Shown in pieces: positions 7,907 to 14,930 of a DNA stretch of 43,301 nt. Where the stretch lies: assembly GCA_031548875.1 (NCBI GenBank), contig JAVBQQ010000024.1:1-43301 (forward strand). Reading direction: 5' to 3'. Both the position numbers and the translations under genes were made by a program. This DNA comes from JAAYCI01 sp031548875. Lineage in GTDB: Bacteria; Bacillota; Clostridia; Oscillospirales; Ruminococcaceae. The notes beneath the pieces are model-generated. The model worked only from the letters and a program-made list of their open reading frames with translations, did not search any database and was not told where the DNA came from. The stretch's first letter is position 1; each line of letters begins with the position of its first letter.

Positions 7907-7942
7907 GCATCCGCCCCGTTTTTCACCCTGTTCTGTTCAAAA

Positions 7943-7983
7943 AATTGTGCCTTTCCAGAGCATTGCCGCGGGAAGGCACAATT
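7943..7983 (+). other. Long hairpin between the SDR and BKACE genes
   Basis: AATTGTGCCTTTCC (7943-7956) pairs with GGGAAGGCACAATT (7970-7983) over 14 positions with one G-U, around a 13-base loop. No T run follows, and the next gene starts 36 bases later in the same direction. It may stabilise or process the operon mRNA or partly terminate it. Confidence 0.6.
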
Positions 7984-8019
7984 CTAACGTGACTACGCAT
8001 GGAAGAAAGGATGAGTATC

Positions 8020-8874
8020 ATGGGAGACCTGAGTAACAAGAGGATCATCACCGTAGCCACCACCGGCGCCTGGCCCACGAAAGACAACACCCCCAATGTG
8101 CCGCTGGAGCCGGCCGAGATCGCCCAGGAAGTGTACAACTGCTGGAAAGAGGGCGCCGCTGTCGCCCACATCCACGTGCGCAACGACGAGCACAAGGCCT
8201 CGATGGAGTTTAAAAAATTCGAGGAGACCGTCCGTCTCATCCGCGAGATGAAGGACTGCGACATCGTCCTCAACCTCACCACCTCGGGTGGCGTGGGCCT
8301 GCAGGAAGACGAGCGCATCCGCCCCTTCTACGAGCTGAAGCCGGAGATGGCGTCGTACGACTGCGGCACCATGAACTGGCAGCACACTACCATCTTCGAG
8401 AACAACCCCAAGTTCCTGGAGAAGCTGGGCGAAAAGATGCAGGAAGTGAACGTGAAGCCCGAGATCGAAGCGTTTGACCCCGGCATGATCTACAACGCCG
8501 GCTACTACCTCAAGAAGGGCATCCTGAAGGCCCCCCTGCACTTCCAGTTCTGCATGGGCGTGCCCGGCGGCATCGCCGCCACGGCCAAGAACCTCGTCTT
8601 CATGAAGGGTGTCATGGACGAAGTGGCCCCCGGCAGCACCTGGAGCGCCTTCGGCGTGGGCAAGGGCGCCATGGAGATCCTGTACACGGCCGTTGCCATG
8701 GGCGGCAATATCCGCGTGGGCATGGAAGACAACGTTCTTTACCGCAAGGGCGAGATCGCCGAGAGCAACATGGTGTTCGTGGCCCGTGCCAAGCGCATCA
8801 TCGAGGAGTTCACCGCCGAGGTGGCCACCCCCGACGAAGCCCGCCAGATCCTGGGCCTCGCGCCCCGCAAGTGA
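8020..8874 (+). CDS. Beta-keto acid cleavage enzyme (BKACE, DUF849)
   Basis: A 284-residue member of the DUF849/BKACE family, TIM-barrel zinc enzymes. They transfer the acyl part of a free beta-keto acid onto acetyl-CoA, giving acetoacetate and a new acyl-CoA; the prototype is 3-keto-5-aminohexanoate cleavage enzyme. Zinc ligands His50 and His52 are in AHIHVR (49-54), a Glu is in GMEDN (near 236), and NLTTSGG follows strand 3. The conserved PEIEAFD and MGVPGG segments are present. ATG 8020 is preferred because AGAAAGG sits nine bases upstream; ATG 7999 would add seven residues but lacks a ribosome binding site. Family members differ widely in substrate and the sequence alone does not identify it. 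It is the central enzyme that defines this operon as beta-keto acid catabolism. Confidence 0.93.
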   Translation: MGDLSNKRIITVATTGAWPTKDNTPNVPLEPAEIAQEVYNCWKEGAAVAHIHVRNDEHKASMEFKKFEETVRLIREMKDCDIVLNLTTSGGVGLQEDERIRPFYELKPEMASYDCGTMNWQHTTIFENNPKFLEKLGEKMQEVNVKPEIEAFDPGMIYNAGYYLKKGILKAPLHFQFCMGVPGGIAATAKNLVFMKGVMDEVAPGSTWSAFGVGKGAMEILYTAVAMGGNIRVGMEDNVLYRKGEIAESNMVFVARAKRIIEEFTAEVATPDEARQILGLAPRK

Positions 8875-8951
8875 TTTTTTCACGGCACAATCACGCTTTT
8901 ATGCTATATTGACAATGCACACTTCGTGCACGAAAAGGAGAAAGATTCATT

Positions 8952-9887
8952 ATGGGCAAGAAAGTATTTGTCGACCTGACCCACCCCTTCAGCGCCGAGA
9001 TCCCCCGCTGGCCCTACTTTGCCAAGCCGGAGATCGACTCCATGCACACCATGGCCAAGGGCGGCGTGCTTACCCAGCGCGTGAACTGCGTGCAGCACAC
9101 CGGCACCCACTGCGACGCTCCCCGCCATGTTATGGAGAAGGAGTTCGACGGCCGCCGCGCCCGCTACACCCACGAGATGGACGTGGACGCCTACACCGGC
9201 GACGCTGTCTGCCTGGAGATCAAGTGCGGCAAATGGGAACTGATTGGCCCCGAGCACCTGGAAGACGCCTGCAAGCGCGCCAATATCAAGCCTGAAGAAT
9301 TGAAGGGCATGGTGGTCTGCCTGAACACCGGCATGCACCGCCAGTTCGACGATTCCAAAGATTACTACCACTATTCCTGCGGCACCGGCGTGGAGGCCGG
9401 CAAGTGGTTCGTGAAGCACGGCGTGAAATGCGTTGCCATGGACATGCAGGCGCTGGACCATCCCCTGCACACCGCCATGGGCAACAACGGCGCCACCCGC
9501 ATGAACCTGCTGGGCGCTTCCGGCCGTCCCCTCACCGAGGAGTACATCGAGCAGTTCGGCGAGGAAGCCTACGCCGAGTTTGACAAAGAGCTGTACATCA
9601 AGCTGCACGGCCAAAAAGCGTACGACGAGAAGTTCGGCGACCTGGAGGCCATTGGCCAGTGGGGCACCTGGGAGCCCTGCCACAAGCAGATGCTGGGCCA
9701 CGGCATCGTGGGCGTGGAAAACCTGGGCGGCAACCTGGACAAGGTTTCCGGCAAGCGTTTCCGCTTCTTCTGCTTCCCCTTCCGCTGGTACCTGGGCGAC
9801 GGCGCCATGGTGCGCTGCGTTGCCGAGATCGACGAGGACGACATGAACAAGGTACCCGACCGCGAGTACACCTACGGCTTCATCTAA
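8952..9887 (+). CDS. Cyclase-family (kynurenine-formamidase-like) metal hydrolase
   Basis: A 311-residue protein of the cyclase family (PF04199), which includes bacterial kynurenine formamidase, isatin hydrolase and lactone-forming or lactone-hydrolysing enzymes. The metal-binding signature HTGTHCDAPRH is at 49-59, and VFVDLTHPFSAEIPRWP at the N-terminus is typical. It is about 90 residues longer than KynB (near 210), with an insertion after residue 170 and an unusual acidic C-terminal tail, so a distinct substrate is likely. AAAAGGAG lies about ten bases before ATG 8952. A small hairpin, TGCAC/GTGCA, sits just before that site. In this operon it probably opens a lactone or amide before or after the BKACE step. 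Placement in the pathway is inference. Confidence 0.85.
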   Translation: MGKKVFVDLTHPFSAEIPRWPYFAKPEIDSMHTMAKGGVLTQRVNCVQHTGTHCDAPRHVMEKEFDGRRARYTHEMDVDAYTGDAVCLEIKCGKWELIGPEHLEDACKRANIKPEELKGMVVCLNTGMHRQFDDSKDYYHYSCGTGVEAGKWFVKHGVKCVAMDMQALDHPLHTAMGNNGATRMNLLGASGRPLTEEYIEQFGEEAYAEFDKELYIKLHGQKAYDEKFGDLEAIGQWGTWEPCHKQMLGHGIVGVENLGGNLDKVSGKRFRFFCFPFRWYLGDGAMVRCVAEIDEDDMNKVPDREYTYGFI

Positions 9888-9933
9888 GCACCGGCGCAAG
9901 CCGCTGCATGAAGGCCGGCTATCACTGGCTTTT

Positions 9934-9968
9934 CCAAACGTCAAGGCGCAGCGCGCCTTGACGTTTGG
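9934..9968 (+). other. Perfect 15-bp hairpin before the dehydrogenase gene
   Basis: CCAAACGTCAAGGCG (9934-9948) pairs perfectly with CGCCTTGACGTTTGG (9954-9968) around CAGCG. There is no downstream T run. It separates the cyclase gene from the dehydrogenase gene and may be a weak terminator or an RNA-stability element. Confidence 0.6.
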
Positions 9969-10029
9969 CTCATTCTGGTGCATTATTAGATAGTAGCATC
10001 CCCACTAAACAGTAAAGGTGGTATTGAAC

Positions 10030-10965
10030 TTGGATATTAAAAATGTAGTCGTTGTGGGCGCTGGCATGATGGGTAACTCGCTGGCCCAGGTGTTCGCTTC
10101 CGACCCTTCCCTCAATGTGAAGCTGAAGACCCGCCAGCTGAAGGACGACCGATACGAGCCCATCGAATTCAACCTGGACGTAATGATCAAGCGCGGGGCG
10201 GCTACCGAGGAGGAGAAAAAAGCCGTCCTCAGCCGCATCCAGTTCGTCACCGACGAGGCCGAGGCCTACACCGACGCCGATTTCGTCATCGAGTGCTATC
10301 CCGAAGAGATGGAGACCAAGCAGAACCTTCTCGAGCTGATTGAAAAATACTGCGACGACGAATGCATCCTGGCCACCAACACCTCGGTGATGAGCCCGAC
10401 CGAAATTTCTGAAAAATGCAAGAACAAAACCCGCGTGGTGGGCGCCCATTTCTGGAACCCCGGCCATCTCATCCCACTGGTGGAAGTGGTGAAGAGCGCC
10501 TACACCAGCGAGGAGGTGATGCAGGCCACCATGGACCTGCTGAACAAGGTGGGCAAAAAGCCCATCTACTGCAAAAAGGACGTGCCCGGCTTCGTGGCCA
10601 ACCGCCTGCAGCACGCGCTGTGGCGCGAGGCCATCTACATGGTGCAGGAAGGCATTGCCGACCCCGCCACTGTGGACGACGCCTGCAAGTACGGCCCCGG
10701 CCTGCGCTGGCCGGTGATGGGCCCGATGGAAAACTCCGACCTCGTGGGCATCCAGCTCACCTTCAATATCCACAACTACATCCTCAAGCACCTGGCCGAC
10801 AACCACGAGCCCTCCCCCCTCTTGCAGCAGATGCTGGACCGCGGTGACCTGGGCATGAAGAGCGGCAAGGGCTGGCAGGAGTGGACGCCGGAGCAGATCC
10901 AGGAAGAGAATACCAAGCTGCGTGAGTACCTGATTGACTACAACGCAAAGCAAAAGGAAAAGTAA
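10030..10965 (+). CDS. 3-hydroxyacyl-CoA dehydrogenase-family protein (carnitine/gulonate-dehydrogenase-like)
   Basis: A 311-residue NAD-dependent dehydrogenase of the 3-hydroxyacyl-CoA dehydrogenase family. The N-terminal Rossmann loop GAGMMG is at 10-15. The conserved segment ATNTSVMSPTEI is near 115-126, catalytic His140 in GAHFWNP is paired with the acidic VEVV segment (near 151-154), and the helical C-terminal domain opens with DVPGFVANRLQHALWREA. Length resembles single-unit enzymes such as 3-hydroxybutyryl-CoA dehydrogenase, L-carnitine dehydrogenase and L-gulonate 3-dehydrogenase; some of these use free 3-hydroxy acids. TTG 10030 is chosen because AAAGGTGGT (10014-10022) lies seven bases upstream; GTG 10018 falls inside that site. 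Next to BKACE, a role in making the free beta-keto acid from a 3-hydroxy acid is the most economical reading. Confidence 0.9.
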   Translation: MDIKNVVVVGAGMMGNSLAQVFASDPSLNVKLKTRQLKDDRYEPIEFNLDVMIKRGAATEEEKKAVLSRIQFVTDEAEAYTDADFVIECYPEEMETKQNLLELIEKYCDDECILATNTSVMSPTEISEKCKNKTRVVGAHFWNPGHLIPLVEVVKSAYTSEEVMQATMDLLNKVGKKPIYCKKDVPGFVANRLQHALWREAIYMVQEGIADPATVDDACKYGPGLRWPVMGPMENSDLVGIQLTFNIHNYILKHLADNHEPSPLLQQMLDRGDLGMKSGKGWQEWTPEQIQEENTKLREYLIDYNAKQKEK

Positions 10966-10990
10966 GGGCGATACGCATAGCCCACAGCGC

Positions 10991-11027
10991 GGCCAAGGCG
11001 ACCCGCCAGTTCCGGGTCGCCTTGGCC
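10991..11027 (+). terminator. Perfect 15-bp hairpin after the catabolic operon
   Basis: GGCCAAGGCGACCCG (10991-11005) pairs perfectly with CGGGTCGCCTTGGCC (11013-11027) around a seven-base loop, 25 bases after the dehydrogenase stop. No U tract follows. Its position suggests it closes the operon. Confidence 0.6.
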
Positions 11028-11062
11028 CTGTGCTTGCAGGCACACAACAGAGGGAGAAGAGG

Positions 11063-11617
11063 ATGACTATGAACAGTGCGCAGGGGCGCCTTGTAGACAT
11101 CGCACGCGCATGCGGGGCCGATGACGCGGCGACGCTGCCGGTTGCAGAGATTGTATTCCGGCCAGAGTTCCGCGCCGAATGCGAAAAAAACGTGTGCGGC
11201 CACTACGGCAAATGCTGGATGTGCCCGCCAGACGTGGGCGAGATACACCTGTTGGTGGACAAGGCAAGACAGTTTGAGCAGGCGTGCGTGTACTGCACGG
11301 TGGCGAAGATGGAAAAGACCTTCGACCTGGCAGGCCTCGAGCGGGCTGTCAAGCGCCATTATGAGGTGACGCGCGCCTTTGCAGAAGCTGCCGCCGGCCA
11401 GGTGCCCCGGCATTACCTGCTGGGCGCGGGCAACTGCCCCGTGTGCGGCCGATGCGCCATCGTGAAGGGCGAGCCCTGCTATTTCCCGGAGCTTGCCCAC
11501 CCCAGCCTGGAATCGCACGGTATCGCGGTGAATGAACTTGCCAAAAGCTGCGGTCTCGCCTACAACAACGGCGCCGGCACTGTCACGCTGTTTGGTGCAT
11601 TATTATACGATTTATAG
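11063..11617 (+). CDS. DUF2284 cysteine-rich metal-binding protein
   Basis: A 184-residue protein of the DUF2284 family, predicted to bind metal or an iron-sulfur cluster. Two cysteine clusters are visible: C40, C45, C51 and C54 (CEKNVCGHYGKCWMCPP), and C125, C128, C131 and C139 (CPVCGRCAIVKGEPC). This spacing would suit two clusters or zinc sites. ATG 11063 is preferred, with GGGAG about six bases upstream; ATG 11069 is also possible. It is separated from the catabolic operon by the 10991-11027 hairpin and is followed 77 bases later by a membrane protein on the same strand. The function of the family is not established. DUF2284 proteins are common in anaerobes, which supports an anaerobic host. 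Confidence 0.82.
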   Translation: MTMNSAQGRLVDIARACGADDAATLPVAEIVFRPEFRAECEKNVCGHYGKCWMCPPDVGEIHLLVDKARQFEQACVYCTVAKMEKTFDLAGLERAVKRHYEVTRAFAEAAAGQVPRHYLLGAGNCPVCGRCAIVKGEPCYFPELAHPSLESHGIAVNELAKSCGLAYNNGAGTVTLFGALLYDL

Positions 11618-11694
11618 CCAATTTGAGTCAGATGGCCACCGGGATGGATGAGACCGGCCGCGCGGAAAAAGCGGCCGTAGTAACGGGGGATCGT

Positions 11695-12420
11695 ATGCAG
11701 ATCGCAAGACGTTTGTGCGTTTATATCATCGGGCTGTTCATCATGGCCGCCGGCGTTGCCATCTCCATCAACTCCGGCCTGGGCGTCTCACCCATCAACT
11801 CCCTTCCATACGTACTGCACTATGTCACCGGCATGCGCCTTTTCGTCACAGTCACCGCCGCGTTCGGCTTCTATGTGTTGTTGCAGCTGGTCCTCCTGCG
11901 GCGCAATTTCAAGCTCAAATTCCTGCTCGAGCTTGTCTTTTCCACCCTCTTCGGCTTTTTTGTGGACTTCCTCGCCACCTGCCTGTCTCCGCTCACACTG
12001 CCCACCTACGCAGGCAAGCTTGCCATGCTGGCCATGGCAGTGTTCATCGTGCCGCTGGGGCTGTATCTCTATCTCGCGCCGGACATTGTGCCCCTGCCCA
12101 TGGAGGGCCTTACCATCGTGCTGGCCGACAAGCTGCACTGGCCCTTCTCCCGCATGAAGATCCTCGTGGACGTGGCCAGCGTAGCCATCGGTATCGCACT
12201 CTGCTTCATCTTTAAAGGCGGGCAGCTCGCGGGCATCCGCGAGGGCACCATCGTGCTGGCCCTCACCGTGGGTCCGGTCACCGGTCTGTATAAAAAACTG
12301 CTGGACAAACAGGTGCAACCCTTCTGCTTTGGCGCCAGGGGCCCGGAACACAAGGAACCTCAACCGCCCGACCCCAAAGAGCACCCGGACGGGGCCGCGC
12401 CCCTGCCCGCCCAAGAATAA
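11695..12420 (+). CDS. YczE/YyaS-like integral membrane protein
   Basis: A protein of about 241 residues with roughly five membrane segments. It resembles the YczE/YyaS/YitT group of Gram-positive membrane proteins of unknown function. The first segment, YIIGLFIMAAGVAISINSGLGVSPINSLPY, carries the family's GxxxGVSP-type loop, and later segments follow near residues 50-70, 80-100, 105-125 and 155-175. The tail after residue 205 is hydrophilic and proline-rich. ATG 11695 is preferred because it aligns with the family start and has GGGGGA just upstream; a TTG at 11623 and ATGs at 11632 and 11644 would add a polar N-terminus. A terminator follows directly. Some relatives are linked to transport or antibiotic efflux, but nothing here fixes a substrate. 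Confidence 0.8.
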   Translation: MQIARRLCVYIIGLFIMAAGVAISINSGLGVSPINSLPYVLHYVTGMRLFVTVTAAFGFYVLLQLVLLRRNFKLKFLLELVFSTLFGFFVDFLATCLSPLTLPTYAGKLAMLAMAVFIVPLGLYLYLAPDIVPLPMEGLTIVLADKLHWPFSRMKILVDVASVAIGIALCFIFKGGQLAGIREGTIVLALTVGPVTGLYKKLLDKQVQPFCFGARGPEHKEPQPPDPKEHPDGAAPLPAQE

Positions 12421-12426
12421 AAAATG

Positions 12427-12462
12427 CCCGGTGAGCCTTGAAGCTTACCGGGTTTTATTTTT
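12427..12462. terminator. Bidirectional intrinsic terminator
   Basis: CCCGGTGAGC (12427-12436) pairs with GCTTACCGGG (12443-12452) with one G-U. TTTTATTTTT follows on the plus side and a run of six A's precedes it on the left (12419-12424). It lies between the convergent membrane-protein and coiled-coil genes. Confidence 0.9.
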
Positions 12463-12481
12463 CGCAGACTGGGCGGGCCTT

Positions 12482-12799
12482 TTATTCTTTGCCCGCCAAC
12501 TGACTTTGCGCCTGGGCCAACTGGCGCTGCGTCTCGATGAGCTGTTGCTGTGTGTCCAACAGCTGCTGCTGGGTGTCCGCGTGGCGGCGTTTGGTCTCTT
12601 CGTGCTGCTGGTGGGCTTCGTCGGCGGCCTGCTGGGCGTTGGCCTGTTGCTGTTGGGCAAGGTCCAACGCCTGCTGGGTCTGGGCCATGCGGCGGTTGCG
12701 GTTGATGATGAAGCCCGCGGTGGCGGCGGTGGCAAGCCCGGCGCCTAGCACGCCCAGGCCCCGCCGCACCACAATGGGCCGCGGCATAAAAACGGGCAT
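12482..12799 (-). CDS. Small membrane-anchored coiled-coil protein
   Basis: A 105-residue protein I do not recognise. A basic N-terminus (MPRPIVVRRG) is followed by a glycine/alanine membrane segment at about 15-32, then by a long Gln/Ala/Leu-rich helix. The last third repeats a seven-residue unit (TQQQLLD, TQQQLIE, TQRQLAQ, AQSQLAG), a clear coiled coil. ATG 12799 is preferred, as GAAGGTG lies seven bases upstream; an ATG 18 codons earlier lacks a site. It probably forms an oligomer anchored to the membrane, perhaps like phage-shock or YtxH-type stress proteins, but there is no diagnostic motif. It stands alone between a terminator and the histidine kinase gene. Confidence 0.72.
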   Translation of the reverse strand: MPVFMPRPIVVRRGLGVLGAGLATAATAGFIINRNRRMAQTQQALDLAQQQQANAQQAADEAHQQHEETKRRHADTQQQLLDTQQQLIETQRQLAQAQSQLAGKE

Positions 12800-12900
12800 A
12801 ATAAAACACCTTCTTTCGCAAGAGTTGATGTTAGCACGCGATGCTACCATCATCCTATACGAAAAAAGGTGAAAATCAAATCGAAAAATGGAGTGGCTGT

Positions 12901-14715
12901 CTACAAAACACCCCGGATGGCCGCCTCCACCTGGGACACCTCGATAGGCTTGCCCACATGGGCGTTCATACCCGCCTCGTGCGCCTGCTGCACGTCCTCG
13001 CGGAAGACGTTTGCCGTCATGGCGATGATAGGGATGGTGTCTGCCCCCGGAATGCCGCTGGCGCGGATCTGGCGGGTGGCCTCATAGCCATCCATCACCG
13101 GCATCTGGATGTCCATAAAGATGATGTCATACCTGTCGTGGTCTTTCACATAACTTTCGAAGGCTGCCAACCCGTTGGAGGCAAGGTGTACCTCTGCGCC
13201 CATGCTGGTGAACAGGTCCTCTGCAATCAGCTGGTTGATCTCCGAATCCTCCACCACCAGCACCGTTTTGCCCTGCAGGTCGGGCGGGGGCAGCGCAGGA
13301 TCCTGTCCGGGTTCGGGCGCTGCCTGCTCCTCGGGCTCGGGCGCCAGCTGCAGCCAGGTGTCGAAGTAAAACTCGCTGCCTTCGCCCACAATGCTGTGTA
13401 CGCCGATCTTGCCGTCCATCATCTCCACAAGCTGCTTGGAGATGGCAAGCCCCAAGCCGGTGCCGCCGTAGCGGCGGGTGGTACTGCCGTCGCCCTGCTC
13501 GAATGGGGCGAACAGCTTATTGATGCTGCCATGCTCGATGCCAATGCCATTGTCGCGCACGCTCCAGGCCAGGTGACAGCGATTTCCCCGGATCTCCATC
13601 AGCTGCACGCCCAGGGTGATCTCGCCCCCCTCGGGCGTGAACTTGATGGCGTTGGACAGCAGGTTCACCACGATCTGCCGCAGGTGGGTGGGATCGCACA
13701 GCACCCGCCGGGGCAGGTCGGGGGCCACCTCCCGCCGAAAGTTCTGTCCCTTGGCGTCCGTCTGTGGCTGGATGATTTTGATGATCGAATCTATCTCGGT
13801 GTACAGCTCGGCGGGCACGGCCTCCAGCGCCAGCTTGCCCGATTCTATCTTGGACAGATCGAGTATGTCGTTGATGAGACGCAGCAGATGGAGGGACGCC
13901 GCGTCGATCTTATCCATATAATCCACCTGGGCCGCGGGGTCGTTTGCATCGCGGGCCATGCGGCAAAGGCCGATGATGGCATTCAGCGGCGTGCGTATCT
14001 CGTGGCTCATGCGTGAGAGGAACTGGCTTTTTGCCACGTTGGCCGCCTCCGACTGCTTCGCTTTTTTGCTGTATAGGAACAAACCCAGCAGGCCGGTGAG
14101 AATGACGACGACCATCGAAGCCACCTGTACAATGGTCATCACCGTCATGCTGTTGCGGGTCTTGATAATCTGCTCGTCGTAGATGTCCACCCCGGCAATG
14201 GCAACCACATTCCCCTCATCGTCGTACACGGGGGCATAGGCCGAGAGGATGCCGTTCCAGTTGTCCGAATAGTTGCCGATGCTGCTGCTGGCTGGTACGC
14301 CCCCCAGGGCGGACTCAACGGCCGGCTCGGAATCCACCGGTTCGGTGCTCAGGTCCACCCTTGTTTCGGGGTCGGGGTCATTGTCGGCGATAAACTGCAT
14401 CCGGTCGTCTTCCAGGCGCATGAAGTAGGTGTACAGCACCTCGTTTTCATCCGAAAATCGGGTCAGGCGCCAGCGCACATCGTCGAACAAGTTTTTTTGC
14501 ATGTCTTCCGGGGTTTGCAGCTCTCCCAACTCTTCGGCCGTGACAAGGTCCGCCGCCGCTTTGGACAGCACGATCAAACGCTGCTCGACATTTGTCTCCA
14601 GCATATGGAAGGTGTTGTTCATCAGCTGGCTGGTATAGATGGAGATGAACAGCACCACCAGCGCCGAAACAAAAAACAACAGCCAGATCACATTGTCCTT
14701 GAGGCGTTTCAGCAT
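12901..14715 (-). CDS. Hybrid sensor histidine kinase with receiver domain
   Basis: A 604-residue membrane-bound hybrid kinase. Membrane segments at about 9-27 and 190-215 flank an extracytoplasmic sensing region of the Cache type (GILSAYAPVYDDEGNVVAIAGVDIY). The HisKA H-box FLSRMSHEIRTPLNAIIG has its phosphorylated His near 238, the N-box is IVVNLLSNAIKFTPEGG, and DNGIGI and GTGLGLAI are the G-boxes. A linker rich in Pro and Glu joins a C-terminal receiver with its Asp near 535 (IIFMDIQMPVMDG) and the conserved Lys in GKPIE. ATG 14715 is used, with GGGGAG four bases upstream; an earlier ATG at 14754 is possible. There is no output domain and no neighbouring response regulator, so the phosphorelay partner is elsewhere. 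The stimulus is unknown. Confidence 0.93.
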   Translation of the reverse strand: MLKRLKDNVIWLLFFVSALVVLFISIYTSQLMNNTFHMLETNVEQRLIVLSKAAADLVTAEELGELQTPEDMQKNLFDDVRWRLTRFSDENEVLYTYFMRLEDDRMQFIADNDPDPETRVDLSTEPVDSEPAVESALGGVPASSSIGNYSDNWNGILSAYAPVYDDEGNVVAIAGVDIYDEQIIKTRNSMTVMTIVQVASMVVVILTGLLGLFLYSKKAKQSEAANVAKSQFLSRMSHEIRTPLNAIIGLCRMARDANDPAAQVDYMDKIDAASLHLLRLINDILDLSKIESGKLALEAVPAELYTEIDSIIKIIQPQTDAKGQNFRREVAPDLPRRVLCDPTHLRQIVVNLLSNAIKFTPEGGEITLGVQLMEIRGNRCHLAWSVRDNGIGIEHGSINKLFAPFEQGDGSTTRRYGGTGLGLAISKQLVEMMDGKIGVHSIVGEGSEFYFDTWLQLAPEPEEQAAPEPGQDPALPPPDLQGKTVLVVEDSEINQLIAEDLFTSMGAEVHLASNGLAAFESYVKDHDRYDIIFMDIQMPVMDGYEATRQIRASGIPGADTIPIIAMTANVFREDVQQAHEAGMNAHVGKPIEVSQVEAAIRGVL

Positions 14716-14791
14716 GTTGCTCCCCAGCTTTGTGGTGTGCGCCAAGCGCTGCACACCTGCGGTTTTTGACGGCGGCCTTTCCTAAAAATAT

Positions 14792-14819
14792 ATTGTAACA
14801 TGGTTCGTCAAAAAGTCAA
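14792..14819 (-). promoter_or_regulatory. Probable promoter of the hybrid kinase
   Basis: On the minus strand TTGACT (plus 14814-14819) and TACAAT (plus 14792-14797) are 16 bases apart, about 75 bases before the kinase start. The gap 14755-14930 holds this and a plus-strand promoter back to back, and no gene. Confidence 0.6.
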
Positions 14820-14862
14820 CGAAACGAGGAATGAAACAAGCCGGAATACAGGCCCATCCAAG

Positions 14863-14891
14863 TTGAAGTCCATCCTTTTTCGTGGTACCAT
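14863..14891 (+). promoter_or_regulatory. Probable promoter of the LTA-synthase-like gene
   Basis: TTGAAG (14863-14868) and TACCAT (14886-14891) are 17 bases apart, 40 bases before the first possible start of the gene downstream. Confidence 0.45.
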
Positions 14892-14930
14892 ATGCTGGGT
14901 GCTGGGTAAGCGCCCCCGCCACGGCGCGGA

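Noticed and set aside
10934..11062. N-terminal extension of the DUF2284 gene
   Set aside because: It would run over the end of the dehydrogenase gene and through the 10991-11027 hairpin; ATG 11063 has a proper ribosome binding site.
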